A DNA stretch of 64,000 bases. Source: Zonotrichia leucophrys gambelii (taxonomy: Eukaryota; Chordata; Aves; Passeriformes; Passerellidae). Position numbers and translations under genes: made by a program. Location of the stretch: positions 131,953,533 to 132,017,532 of the forward strand of contig NC_088171.1 of the NCBI RefSeq assembly GCF_028769735.1, in the 5' to 3' direction. Within the stretch, counting starts at the first letter, position 1; each line of letters begins with the position of its first letter. Below are positions 29,401-41,400 of this stretch, in pieces. The notes under the pieces are model-generated. The model saw only the letters and a program-made list of their open reading frames with translations. It did not search any database and had not been told where the DNA came from.

Positions 29401-32400
29401 ATTGGCTGGGACAGGACTCGCCTTAATAAAATGAGAAGACATGCAGGCTGGACTGCACTGCTTCAAGCTTTTGTGGTATAATTTAACACAACTAAAATAT
29501 TATTACTAATTTAGACCTTTTTTGAAATTAGATCAGCTACAGCCAAAGTACCTTTGATCTTGTGAAAAATTTGTATGCTTTGCAACAAGTATTGAAGACA
29601 ACCAGTGAAACTACACTTTTAGCAGCTAAAGCCAGGATTTCTGTTTCACAAATTTTAGGTCTTGTGTTCTATCAGAAGCATTTCACAAGCAGTGACTGAG
29701 GCAACTGGGGGTGTTTAGCCAGAAGACAAGGCTCAGAGGGGACCTTATCACTCTGTACAACTCCCTAAGAGGAGACTCTAGCAAGTGGGTGGTCAGTCTC
29801 TTCTCCCAGACAAGTGACAGGATGAAAGGAAATGGTCTCAAGTTGTGTCAGGGAAGGTTTAGATTGAATTTTATGGAATTGATTAAATTTTATGGTAAGT
29901 TTTTCACCAAATGGGTGGTCAGCCATTGGAACAGGCTGTCCAGGGAAGTGATTGAGTCACCATCATACCCTGAAGGTATTTAAATTATATGCAGATGTGG
30001 CACTTAGGGACATGGCTTAGTGGCAGGCTTGGCAGTGTCAAATTAACAGTTGGCCTCAATGATCTTAAAGCTCCTTTCCAGCCTAAATGATTCTACAATT
30101 CCATGTGAGTTAGAACCAGGGCAATTATTGTCCCCTTAAGATTTTACATTAAATTACAGATAAAGGGGGCAGGAGACTTGTGTGAATGAATAAGGAACTT
30201 CTGCCATTACTTAAGTGCAAACAGGAAGCCAAGTGTAAACACGAGTCACCTGGACACAATCCTGTGCCATGTGTTTTGGGATGACCCTGCTCTAGCAGGG
30301 AGGCTGGATCAGATGACCCACTGTGGTTCTTTCCAACCATACCCATCCTGTGATTTTGTGAGTGCAGCTCCCTAACGTGCACAGCACTGCCAAAGTGAAG
30401 TAGTTCTCGACTGTTCTAGCTCATCAGACCATCTTTCAGCTGAAATTTCCAAAGGAAAGATGCAAAGCTGGGGTCTGTCTACTTCAACCACAGTCATTTC
30501 ACAGATACATGGAGCTATTCACATCAACAACAGTGGAGCGAGACTTCCAATTTCAAGCATGTCAGAATGAGGAAACTTATGGTAGTTTTGTCACTGAAGA
30601 AAACAACCTCAAATTCATCTTTATGAAGCTTACATGTACATATCTTAATGTCTAAGACATGCTGGTTTTCCTCTCTAGACACTGTTGATTTGTTCAGAAG
30701 ACTTTATCACACTGACTTTATCAAAACTCTTTTATAACTTACAGCTAAAATAAAACTAAATTTCAATTATCACACCCAAAAGGGAGCAAGAGAGACTTCC
30801 ATTTTTTAAAATAAGTATCTCAAGCCACATCAATTTAGTAAACTTAGCATGAAGACTATACCTTTTCTCTAACACATCCAAATCCCACTTCAGATGAGCA
30901 GCAACTTTGAGAGCAAGAAGTTTTAGAATGCGGTTTCTTTTGTTATCAGGTGGTGGCTGGACTTGGTTCTGTTCATTCACTGATGGTTTTGAAGCTTGTT
31001 CCAAGAACTGAACAATCAGCTGCACAGGTGGCGGGTCTGCAAGAAAACACAGCCACTCCTCAAATTCTTTATAAGCCCAGAAATTAATTTTTTTCCCCTA
31101 GCTATGAACACAGCTCTTTTATCCTTGGTGTTTATAGTGCTGACATTGTTACTTGGTAGATTCTAATCCCAAATGGTGTCCTGCATGTGCTGACTCAAAA
31201 CAGACTATCAACATATCTTTGCTAAATGTTAAAATTCACTTGACCATGGTAACCACACTCTCACACTTTTATTTATTTTTCACTATTTTGTATTAATTAT
31301 GTTTTGATACTTGCATCTACTGAAAATAAATGCTGCCTAAAGAAATTACAAGATACAAAAACTATACATCTACTTGTAATTATCCTCTGCACTTAAAGTA
31401 TATTTACAAGCAATTGCTGGTACTTCTGAATACATTTACAAAATACTTTCCGACTGGTTAAAAAACAGCATCAAAAAAGCACCCAATCTCTCCCTTCCAA
31501 TAAGACAGCCAATACCTTTCAGCTCTTTTGAAAAAAGAGGCCAAACCACAGCTATTACAATCTCAATGAACTTTGTGAAACATAAAGCAAGTATTATCAA
31601 ATTACTTAATTCATTAAGTATAAAATCTTAGAGTATAAAATCTAAGCATAGATCTAAGATAGATTACGCTTAAACTGACTTTTTGTAGAGGCAACACTGG
31701 CCCAGGTTTTCCTGTTTCCTCCACCTCCTCGCAGAATTCAGGTGCTGGAAAAGATGACTACCACTTATGACGGTCAAAAGACCACGTAAATTAAAATACG
31801 GCCATTTTCTTATAACATATCAGACCAGAATTCTATTTATTCCAGGTCCAGAGAGCAATCTCAGCACTGAACCTTTCAGAAGACTTCAGCTCCTGCCACT
31901 AACAGGACCCCAATGGCAGAAAACCAGCTGCCAGCTGCAATGATGCACGAGCAGCGCTTCCCACCGAATAAACAAACTACCACACTTCCGCACACAACAT
32001 TCACACACGCGAAAGGAAAAGCGATCTACCAGACAAGAAAGACAGTGAAATTAAGTTATTAAATAGGAAAGATAAAGTGAAATGAGAAAACTCGCGTTAC
32101 TGCCGGCGGTAAATGCCGCCGCACGGCCGCGGGCAGTGCCCGGCTCCCTGTGCCCCGCTCTCCCCAGCACCGCAGCAGAGCCCCCGCTGCCGCCCCTCTG
32201 CCCCGGAACGAGCCTGCCGCAGGAGGGGCCGGGGAGCGGGGCCGAGCCCGAGGAGAGGCGGCGGCCAGCAGGGCACGCACCGGGAGAGGGCTTCTGCAGG
32301 TGCTGCTCCAGCAGCGCCTCCTCCAGCACGAACTCGAACCACGACGTTTGCGGCGGCGTGCATGGCCGGCTGGAGGTGGCTGCCTCCCTGTCCGCCGCCT

Positions 32401-32410
32401 CCGCGCTCAT
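11402..32410 (-). CDS. INTS8: Integrator complex subunit 8, complete (995 aa, 27 coding exons)
   Basis: A scaffold subunit of the Integrator complex; with INTS5/INTS6 it holds PP2A on paused RNA polymerase II and also supports snRNA 3'-end processing. Exons from the start codon (32408-32410): 32281-32410, 30862-31036, 28793-28933, 28298-28369, 27105-27156, 26697-26879, 26054-26161, 25249-25404, 24602-24702, 24109-24250, 22258-22328, 21944-22119, 21061-21194, 20345-20455, 19474-19675, 18803-18924, 17613-17797, 16184-16217, 15469-15525, 15324-15385, 14555-14673, 13476-13579, 12771-12821, 12072-12145, 11931-11995, 11793-11836, 11402-11518. Every junction is GT-AG and keeps phase; the sum is 2,988 nt, that is 995 codons plus stop, the human length. 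WFEF at residues 24-27 is the PP2A-contact motif. The rest is helical-repeat (TPR-like), for example [18 protein letters not shown] in exon 17613-17797. The C-terminus is [13 protein letters not shown]. No frameshift or internal stop was seen. Confidence 0.98.
14075..14122. repeat. 28-bp tandem duplication
   Basis: TTCCTCATTTACAAACCCTT occurs at 14075 and again at 14103, separated by CCTCATGC. A local slippage duplication in an INTS8 intron. Confidence 0.8.
22470..22843 (-). mobile_element. CR1 LINE fragment, 3' region
   Basis: Reads as the reverse complement of the avian CR1 3' part: TTGGTTGGAAGAGACCTTAA, then GGCCTTGAACACTTCCAGGG, CTCTGGGCAACCTGTTC and TTTCTTCCTAATATTTC, fading into the CTTCTCCA..AACAA..CCAACTC segment. 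It lies in an INTS8 intron. Confidence 0.9.
29690..30105 (+). mobile_element. CR1 LINE fragment, 3' end
   Basis: Sense CR1: GAGGGGACCTTATCACTCTG, CAAGTTGTGTCAGGGAAGGT, TTGGAACAGGCTGTCCAGGG, CCTCAATGATCTTAAAG, ending in the 3' terminal repeat remnant AATGATTCTACAATTCCATG. It carries a small internal duplication around GAATTTTATGG. In an INTS8 intron, transcribed antisense to the gene. Confidence 0.9.
30250..30362 (+). mobile_element. Short CR1 3' end
   Basis: GGATGACCCTGCTCTAGCAG, ATCAGATGACCCACTGTGG and TTCTTTCCAACCATACCC lead into TGTGATTTTGTG, the eroded CR1 3' repeat. It lies next to the longer CR1 at 29690 but is a separate copy. Confidence 0.8.
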
Positions 32411-32720
32411 GCCGGCCGCTCGGCAGGGACCCGCACAAACCCTGCAGCCCCCGACGGCCGCACAAGATGGCCGCCGGCCGCGCCCCCTCGGAGGCGGCCC
32501 GTGAGGGCCCCGCCCGCCGCGGCGCGGGGAGCGCGGCTCCGTGGGGCGGCCCTGCGGAGCGGGCCTATCGGCAGAGCAGCCTGGCTGCCTTATGGCATCG
32601 GTGGTTTTCTTTCCCAAGTCACTAGTTCGGTGCATATCCCTACCCGTCCCCGCAGCCGTCCCTCTGCCTTTGCGTCCATCGCCGTCCTGTCCCCGCAGTG
32701 CTCCCTGTGAGCCCTCAGGC
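32095..32720. promoter_or_regulatory. INTS8: CpG island over the INTS8 first exon and promoter
   Basis: The sequence is very rich in CG dinucleotides compared with its A/T-rich surroundings. It contains INTS8 coding exon 1 (32281-32410). CCGCCC boxes occur near 32512. A YY1-like element CAAGATGGCCGCC lies at 32463-32475, about 55 nt upstream of the start codon, where such sites are common in housekeeping 5' UTRs. No TATA box is evident, so dispersed initiation is likely. Long open frames on both strands here follow from GC richness. Confidence 0.8.
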
Positions 32721-32809
32721 CGATAAATGGCTCACCCTCCATGCTCCTGCCCATGAGCCTCATGAAAGAATAAAGAAATTAGGACCTTGGTCCATGGAGG
32801 CAGATTTAA

Positions 32810-33820
32810 ATCATGGAATGTTAAGGGGTTGGAATGGACCTTAAGGATCATCGAGACCCAACCTCTCCTGCCGTGGACAGACACCTCCCACTAGAGGTTG
32901 CTCAGAGCCCCGTCCAACCTGGCCTTGAACACTTCCAGGGTTGGGACATCCACAATCTCCCTGGGCAACTTGTTCCAGGATTTCACCTCCCTCACAGCTG
33001 ATAGGAAAGATGGGTGCTTATGTCTTTACAGATTATTCGATCAGAAGATGATTTAGGAGATTTAGGAGAGATGGGTGTTACTGTCTTTGAAATGTGTTTC
33101 TAGGAGCATCAAGCTGTGTGGGTTTGTTACAGAACCCAGGCGTTTTGACCAGACATTTTGAATTCCGGAACTTCAGAGTATTAGGAGAAATGCATCTGTG
33201 CAAAGCCTATTGCAGAGCCCAAATGGTCTGAACTTTTGGTGGATCCGCAGAACCTAGACAGTCTGAACTTCCCAACTTTAGGGTAAAATGAATGTTTTAG
33301 GGCAATATGTGGTACGTGGTTTGGGAAGGCTGTACCTTCCTAGTACCTCAGCCAGTGGGGAAACAAAGAGGGCAACATTGCCATTGGGAGTTTAGGATGA
33401 AAGGAGACTGCATCCTCCAAAACCTCAAGAGTGACCCCATGGGGAATTGTCCCAGTGACTCTCCCCCTTTATTAGAATAAAATTGCAGGACTCCTCTGCC
33501 TCCTTTATGGACATCAGCTTTTCATAGCATGGCTTTTACGCACACAGTTAAGAATATTTTCCTAACAGTTAACCTAAATTTCCCCTCTTTCCATTTGTAT
33601 CCACTCCTCCTTGTGCTATCACTACAGTTCCTGACAAAGAATCCCTCTCCATCTTTTCTGTAGGCTCACTTCAGATACTGAAAGGCTGCTATGAGGTCTC
33701 CACACAACCTTCTCTTCTCCAGGATGAACAGCTCCAACCCTCTCAACCTATGTTCACAGTGGGGATGCTCCAGTCCTCTTACCAACTTCATGGCCCTCCT
33801 CTGGACTTGCTCCATGTCCG
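32810..33820 (-). mobile_element. CR1 LINE 3' region split in two by an insertion
   Basis: 32810-32997 reads as reverse CR1 from the 3' end (ATGGAATG..GGGGTTGGAATGGACC) to CTCCCTCACAG. 33543-33820 resumes at the next CR1 position (CACAGTTAAGAATATTTTCC) and continues through CTGCTATGAGGTCTCC and CTCTGGACTTGCTCCATGTC. The two parts are adjacent in CR1 and share CACAG at the break. Confidence 0.85.
32999..33542 (+). mobile_element. Probable solo LTR of an endogenous retrovirus inserted in a CR1
   Basis: The ~544-bp segment begins TG and ends CA. It is flanked by CACAGC (32993-32998) and CACAGT (33543-33548), a 6-bp target duplication with one change. It contains AATAAA at 33476-33481 near its 3' end, which sets the + orientation, and no coding capacity. 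An imperfect internal duplication (AGATGGGTG..GTCTTT) lies at 33008-33092. I do not recognise the family, and another insertion class cannot be excluded. Confidence 0.6.
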
Positions 33821-34059
33821 CGTTAGCAGCAACAGCTTCCAGTGTTATTAAGGTGTCAGTATTTGCACGACAGTCCACGTGCAACTGTGCCACTCTCTCA
33901 ACTACAACTAGCTAGGATCTGGTTCTGAAGCTTTTCAGGTATCCCTGCTCTTAGAACATGTATGTCCTGGGGAGAACAGGTCGACCAGCAGAAGCTTTTA
34001 TCTATTTCAGTAAATTACCTGGGTCTCTCTAATGTTTTAGAGAGAAGAGTTCACAAAGC

Positions 34060-34265
34060 CTGTACAGGAGGTTTGCAATATAGATACATGATTACATACA
34101 ATAATATTACAGTACTACAAAAATTTTTCACCCAGAGGGTGGTTGGGCAGTGGAATGGGCTACCCAGAGAAGTGGTTTCGGCACCAAGCCTGGCAGTTCA
34201 AGAAGTGTTTGGACCATACTTTTCAGGCAAATAACACGACTCTTGGGGCTGTCATGTGCACTCTC
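34060..34265 (+). mobile_element. CR1 LINE fragment
   Basis: TTTTTCACCCAGAGGGTGGT, GGAATGGGCTACCCAGAGAA, GGCACCAAGCCTGGCAGTTC, AAGAAGTGTTTGGACCATAC and CTTGGGGCTGTCATGTGC match the 3' part of an avian CR1 subfamily. Its left limit is unclear. Confidence 0.8.
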
Positions 34266-36469
34266 AGCTATAAGCATTCTGCATCTTGCTATAAGTGACC
34301 CAAGGAGATAGAGGATAGAGATAGAGGTTCTTCTTTCTCACCTGCCATGAGGAAAGAAGTCCATTACATGTCCTGAGTTCAATGCAATTTATCTTCTGTT
34401 GTGCATTTACTTTGTATGTTCAGTTTTTTGAGGGAAAAAAATTAAGTACTGCTTCAGCTTTCCTGAGTTATTTAATGCATCCAAATGTAAAATGTTCAGT
34501 TTCAGAATATGAATTACAAAATAACCCTTAGGGAGATCATAGTCTGTTAGCATGATTTGTAGCACATTGTTCAAATTAGTCTCTTTTGGAAGAGACAGTT
34601 TACCAATAATTATGCTAAGTTTTATTTGATACCAAATTCAGAAGAGGCAACTTAATAAAAGAGCCATAAAAATGTATATCCACTTCTTTCACTTAAAATG
34701 TTGTAAGAATTCAACACTTGGAAGAGTCACCTTACTGAAGTTCTGTGGCTCAGCAGTTTTAATTTGCAGCAATCACATATTAATATTCCTTGGTATAAGA
34801 AATGTTGTAGTTTCTTACCACACTACACGTTTTTAGAAAGGAGAAAAAATTTACATTAAACAATATGTGGCTATATGCTAATATATGCACCCTATTTATT
34901 TTTTATGACTCCATAAGAACGATCAGTGCCCAGCCATGTGAGGTTTGGGCATGAAGGAGTGGCTCATGGTGACTCCTTCTCCAAATCTTTCTAATAAATA
35001 CTACTAATTTAGTGTCATTTACACAAATAATTTTATTAAATGACTGCAAATTGTTCACATGGTACTTTTGTTCAGTTTATTTTTGATCTAAACTATTTGT
35101 TCTAATAGTATCAAAATCTTCCCTCTAGGTACAAAACTAATTTACATTTGCATTCTTTATGCCAAGTAAAATGATGAAGAGTGATGAAAGATCTAATTTT
35201 AAAACATCAATAATAAATCAAAGCAAGTGTCAAGACTATGATAAAAAAACAAATGTTGAGTATCATGGTAATTAAAAAATCCCACTGAGTTGAAAACAGT
35301 TAAAAACCCCTTGGTGCTTCAGAGCTTACATGCACTCTGTAAGCACCTATTAACATTCACACATCACCCCATGCATTGGGAGCTGCCCAAGAGGGGAGCT
35401 CCAGCTTCAGAAGAGTTAAGAGAGAACGGGAAAGAACAAGGTGATTTGCCCATGGTCACAGAGGTGAGTGTTCAAGTCAATGTCAGATTTCAGAAGTTTC
35501 TGATTCCCTTTTTTCCATTCTAAAACCAGTTGCTTTTTGGAGAGCAGGAGGAGACAAAGGAGTAGAGGCTAGGTTTCCCATGCTTTCTCTTTTGAGGATC
35601 CCAACTTTTACAATGATTGTCCTGATTGAAAGAATTCAGTTCCAACATTTGCCTGGATATCCTTCTGTCTTGTCTTCACACTTGCTATCAGCTCTTCTGT
35701 TTTCCAGCTCCACACTTTGAAGAAGGGTTCCATGTGAAAAGCAAAGCTGGACATAAAAGTTTACTGAAAATAAACTTTTCCCAGGTCTTACAGCTGCCTT
35801 TAAGAGTGTAAAATTGTCACAAAGTCATGTTCACGGATGGGATCTTGCTTCTCTTTTCCCCTTGGTACAGGTAGTTAGAAAAAGGGTCAGACAGAAAAAG
35901 TCCCATAGAGTTGGGCAGCCTGTGAGTGAGGTGGTGTGTGTCATGTCATGGCAGAGCAGAGTTTAGGAGGATATTATAAAAGCTGACAAGAAACCAGAAA
36001 TTGTAAATGTTTTATATTTAACATTGGTAATAATTATTTCACAGTCTAAAATTAATTCAATTTTAAAAAGAATGCCCTATGCATTGTTACCTGCCTGATA
36101 GGTTTCACATTAATACTAGAGAGAAAATAATTCAAGTTCTTGCATCCACGATAATTCTAGTAAGTCAGTGTGGTCTACATAAATAAAAAAGGATATTATA
36201 ATACTATTCTATAGCTATTCTACATTCCAAAGTTTTCAAGAAAATTCATGCTTTAAAAGTCTTTGCACTTATATAATGAAATAATTTTGTAGAGTGCATA
36301 TAAAAAGATTATTCAGATTATCACTCCTGGGAAAAGTGAGTATATCATGCTATTGTAGCCAAAAACTTGCATCACGTAAGTTACTTGATGTAACTTATAT
36401 ATAAAAAAGGGCAATTTTAAAAGTAGTGTCCATATGTCATGACAATGTGTCAAGTTCATTTAACTCTGG

Positions 36470-38400
36470 TTATAAATTTTCATTTGAGACTGAATAGAGT
36501 TCTTTAAGCTTCTCAAACTTTGACCCCCACTCTTGGAGGCAATCGTAATTCAGATCTTCATCCCCACTGATGGAATCTAATGAGCTAAGGCTCCCTGCTA
36601 GAGAGCATTGCCCTTCCAAGCAGTAAAAATGAATAGTGTCAGCTGGAAGACTCTTTAGATCATTGTCTGCATCCCGTACGATTTGAGAAACATATTCCTT
36701 GAAGTCTGGGATGCTGGTCACAGCTGATATTGATTGCTTTTGATGTGCATGTTTGGGGAGTGAGTCTCTTTTTGGGCCAGCTGGTGTCCTGGAGTGTGGA
36801 GCAGCTGCTCGCAAGGAGGAGCAGGGAGTTTTATGGAGAGGTTTCTTCAGTTCATCTATATTGTAAGCATTCTGGAAACAAAGAGAATGCAAATATCAGA
36901 GAGAAACAACTCAAAAGGAAACTGATTTAAAAAAATGTTTTACAACACAAAACAACACAAGACTGAATTCTGTGAGTTTTCTACAAGCTGAAGAAGAGAG
37001 TGCCTAGTTCAGAGGACTAAGTTCAGATCATACCAAATCTCTTTGTGTAATGATAATTTTGAGCTAAATCAACAATGAGGTGTCCAAAGCCCACCCGTGA
37101 AAGTGGGCACACATGACCAGCATCATTAAAGGTACAGACGGGACTGAAATAGAAGCCTCCCACTTAAGAGGATTTCAGGTAAAAAAAGAAGAAGAAAAAA
37201 GCCAATTTGATAAGAAGTTAACTAAAAGGTCTTGGGAAAGGAAAGTGAGGAGATGTTGGATTTGCAAAGCTGGATTGAAGCTGCATCATACCTGGTCACG
37301 TTCTCCACCTCCTTCTTCATTATAATTGAAGACATTTTCTCTAACATCCTCCCAGCTTTCACGCTCTTCAGGAATGTGGTAAATTCCTCCTTTCCGAAAC
37401 CCTGAACTTCCCCACTGACTCCACACTGTGTAGGAAACCAAGAGTGCTGGAAGAAATAAAGACACATACTTGTTATATGAGGTATGACAAGATATGTTGC
37501 ATGATAAACAAGTAGTTATATAATTCCTGAGATATTAAATCAACTCTTAATTTGACAACTAAATTTGTAGGTAAGAAATGAGTATTATTAATATACAAAC
37601 AACTAAAATTCATGAATGTAAAGAATAATCTATGTATATTACATCATAAACTTCATTAAAAGGGTATTTTACTTACCTAAAGGAATCCATTTAAATAGAA
37701 GGCATTTTGGCCAATCTCTGGCCTTTCACCAATCCTGAGTAAATAAGATACCCAAAGTAAGTAAACCACTGTTTTAATGAAGGTTACAAGTGTAATATAA
37801 TCCTGGGGTCTTTGCTATTATGAGATGTCTGTGCAGTTTATCAACACAGTTTTATGGTATTATTAATTTATGGTGTTACTAATTTTTCAGCCAAAGTGCA
37901 GCTGAAAAAGGACACATTGTGAACATGTCTCTGTGCCCATGCTTTTAATGAGGCTTGCCTTTTAAGACCATGAACTTTCTAGATCTCTCTTCTTTCCTAA
38001 TATGTGAAGAGCATATGTAGCTGTATGTTCTACCTACTATAAATGTAAGGGCTCAGGGCAGGTGGGGGTTTCACATGGATGCAGCTGCACACATAGTTGG
38101 ACACAAAGATGGAAAGCTCTTACTTAAGAAGGATTGAAAGTAAGTGACTGGAAAAGTCCTAACTTTGCTAGAACTGTCCTCAAAGCAAGTAAACTGTAAC
38201 TATGTGCTGATGTCTGTCTCTTGGCTTCTTCAAATAATGATCTCCAGAAAAGGCAAAATACTGATCACAAGACTCAAAGGTAAAGCAGACTTAATTCACT
38301 GGAACAAGGTACAAGATTAAAAAAAAGGAAAAAGGGTACATGATCTCCTACCTAGGAAGACAAGGAGGCACATGCTGATTGCCAGAATAGAGCCAGAGCT
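36470..38400 (-). other. Cadherin membrane helix and catenin-binding tail
   Basis: The helix GSILAISMCLLVFL-ALLVSYTVW is split by the intron between 38352 and 37446. The juxtamembrane p120-catenin region is in exon 37292-37446: WEDVRENVFNYNEEGGGERD, close to the RDNVYxYDEEGGGEED core of classic cadherins. The last exon (36470-36871) carries AYNIDELKKPL and then AGSLSSLDS and DEDLNYDCLQEWGSKFEKLK, the beta-catenin-binding core. The usual PPYDSLL.F.YEG block is diverged (LPADTIHFYCLEG). Confidence 0.93.
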
Positions 38401-41400
38401 TAGTCCAACAGGTCTTGCAGCCTTCACCTGGCTAATTTCACACCATCTTCCCTTGTAACCTTCAGGGCACTGGCAGATAGTCTTGTCTTGGGACTGAGCC
38501 ACACAGGTACCCCCATTCCTACAGGTCCAGTGTCCACAAGGGGATGAGGTACAGTGTCTGAGCCCTGTAAGGGTGTCAGTCACTTCTACTTTCCCAGCTG
38601 GGCACCTGAACAACCAAAGCAGATGGCATCTTATAGGCAAGCAAAGCATCTGGAGCTGTATGTTGTTTTGTGCAAAGTATGTTAATGTTTCTTAAAGTAA
38701 AGTTTAATTATTCTCAAGCAAACCACAAATCCACATTGCAAGTTTGAAATACACGGAGAGTCTAACTTAGTGAGCTAGTAGACTTATGAAAACATGAACA
38801 CACGTTCTGGTTTCCTGATCGAGAAGATATGCAGAAGAGCTTCACTCTTTCCTTAAATGAGGGAGCCATCATTTTCTGACTAACCCTTTTTCTCAATCCA
38901 TGTTCTAATCAAAGACCCTGAAAGAAAATGGACAGCTGAGATCAATAGGCAGAGAGCTAGTGAGCATGTGGTATAAGTTTAGTAATGTTCCTTTGGACCC
39001 TGGGGAAAAATATCATTGACCTTGGAATGACTCGTCTTGTCTTTTAGGATTGATTTCTTCTTGCATGTAATTGGAGAGGCCCTGGAGGTATAGTGTGAGG
39101 TCAGAGATTTCTTTCTGCAATCTAAAGAAAAAATTGGACTGAAAAAATGGCAAAGACTTCATATTGTTCTTTCAGAAGCAGTCTGAAGAATGGAGTGTCC
39201 CCAAGCACACTTAAAACAATCTCACAGCCTCTTCTAGCAAAGAATCATCAGACTTCACAAGTGCCAAATTTTGTTTGAATTCCAAGAATTCAAGTGACTC
39301 TTTCTCTCAGTCCTGCATGTATTTATGTTTGGGTTTTTTAAACAGAAATGCCTGTATTTTGGTTTGCATATTTTAATAAATATTTTGAAATTTTTCTTTA
39401 AATAGCAGATTTTCTCCAAGAAACTTACTGTGTAGGATAACAGCTGTTGGGCTTTGGCTCTGGCCCTGGGAAGCTAATTCTAGAATCCAGTTTTGTGACA
39501 ATCTAATTTTGAAAGTCTCATTGTTTCATACAAATTATGAATAATTTCAACTTCTTTACAAGAAATATATGTAAATATGTATTTGCAATATACATATATA
39601 TTTATAAATATATATATATGTTTTATATACATGTATGTATGTATATATACACTATAAATGTATATATACACTATATTGGTATTTTCATACAGAGGACAGA
39701 CCAAAGCTTTTGCAATCCACCTTTTATTAAAGGCCATTTAATTTTCTCACTGGCCTTCTGGTGATCTTTTCACCATGGAAAAAAAAGTGGAGTAATTAGT
39801 AATTTTTCTGCATATCAGACTTGCATAGAAGGCAAGTCTAGTCCATGACAGGATATGAGATGGAAAGAAGAATTTGTTCTCATAATGTCTCTCTCTGGCC
39901 AGCAGCTACAGGGAATTTCACTATTAGAAGCAAGTTGCCTGGTCAAAGGTGGAAAGAAAGAGCTTCCCAGCCATCCCTGGATGAAAATCAAAGCTTCATG
40001 TACCGGCACTCGTATTTTCTCCAAAGGTCTACACAAAGGAAGGGGCTGTAACAGGGCTGGCTGCTGCAGGCACTGGAGTGGCAGCCCATGGTGACCCCTT
40101 GCCGCCTCAGAATCAGTCCGAACTCTGTGCTCCTGCCCTCCACGAGGAGCGGCTGTCCGTCCAGCCGGACATCGCGCATACAGCCTGCAAAAAAGCACAG
40201 GAGCAGCACAGGAGCACATTCCGTTTGCTTCTTCCCCACCTCAAGCCTTGCCCCAGCACATAAGTGGGAGAACTTAAAGCATTGAAGAAAACTTAAAACA
40301 TTGTTTAAAAATATCCTTATATTCCTCAGGTTTATTTTAGGAGAGCGACAGAAAATATGTCTACTGTGCTGTGGTCAATCTACAGATTGACAGTACTTCT
40401 GCAGGAGAGCTGCACTGTACCAATACCACAGTTCAGCAGAATGGTGCTGTGAATCAGAACAGCTCCACTAAATTAATCTAGATTGAAGACATAATCTTAA
40501 AAGTGGGGCTGAGTAAAAAGCAACAGAATGGGAAAAGCTGTCTTCTCGTTGAACAACAATCTGTCTCAGCATGCAACTCCAGGAAATGAAGAGAGCACCA
40601 CAAATTGCCTTGTAATTCTTTCTCCTCCTGCCAAAAGTTGCGTTGCCTGTTCCGTAGATCCTTCCAAGACAAAAACAGGAGATCACACCACGAGTACACT
40701 CCTTGAGGCATGAGAAACCCTGATCTGGTAGAAGCGCCAGAGGGCTTGGAACGAGATGATCTTTAGGACCTCTTCCAACCTATTCTATGATTCTATGAAA
40801 CACAAAACTGAAGTGCTATTTTTTTAATATTTACAGGAAATCTCATGCTTTCAATAGAATCAGATACAGTGGCACATAGGGTTGAACACTGATATTCCCC
40901 AGTAAAGGAAGGGCATAGTAGTCCATATAGGAATTGTTTACCTGGGTTGTAGACCATCCAATACACTCAAAGATGCCACTTTCAGGCTTTAATTCCCCCC
41001 TATTAGGAATCCACCATATCACTTACCTTGGAAATCATTCTCTGAATGACTGGGAAGGCGGTTTCCTAGCACGATGCTTGCCCAATCCATTTCAAACCAT
41101 CTATTCACACCCAAGACAGAGGTGACTTCCTGATCCCCTCCGCCACTATTAACGCGCAGGGTAAATTCATTGTTGTAGCGCTCCATGGTCAGAAGAACCC
41201 ACTGGCCATTGTTTATACGTAATGTTCTCATTCTCAAAGAGTGGGTGTTGTCCCCCAAACTGAAATTAACACTAAAGAAACCCTCAACCACCTAGAAGAA
41301 GATGATAAAGACCTTTAATAACAGAATTGCACTTCTAAATGTTATTACACAGTCTTGCCTCAAGAAATGGACATCAGTTTTTAAAATAGAAATGGCATTC

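Larger units (their letters stand above)
32411..36469. other. Intergenic interval between INTS8 and the cadherin, including cadherin 3' UTR
   Basis: No coding exon was found. It holds the upstream half of the CpG island, one CR1 split by an LTR-like insertion, another CR1 piece near 34.1 kb, and A/T-rich unique sequence. The cadherin 3' UTR must begin left of 36470. Candidate minus-strand AATAAA signals are at 35076-35081 and 35032-35037, but the real end cannot be fixed from sequence alone. Confidence 0.6.

Noticed and set aside
29711..29983. 90-codon + strand frame
   Set aside because: It is part of the CR1 3' region at 29690-30105, which is not the CR1 coding part.
32082..32710. Long overlapping open frames on both strands near 32.1-32.7 kb
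   Set aside because: They are Ala/Pro/Arg/Gly-rich products of CpG-island sequence. Only the frame through 32281-32410 on the minus strand matches INTS8.
37222..37467. 81-codon minus-strand frame beginning MCLYFF
   Set aside because: It is the wrong frame across cadherin exon 37292-37446. The spliced phase gives DVRENVFNYNEEGGGERD, the true juxtamembrane region.
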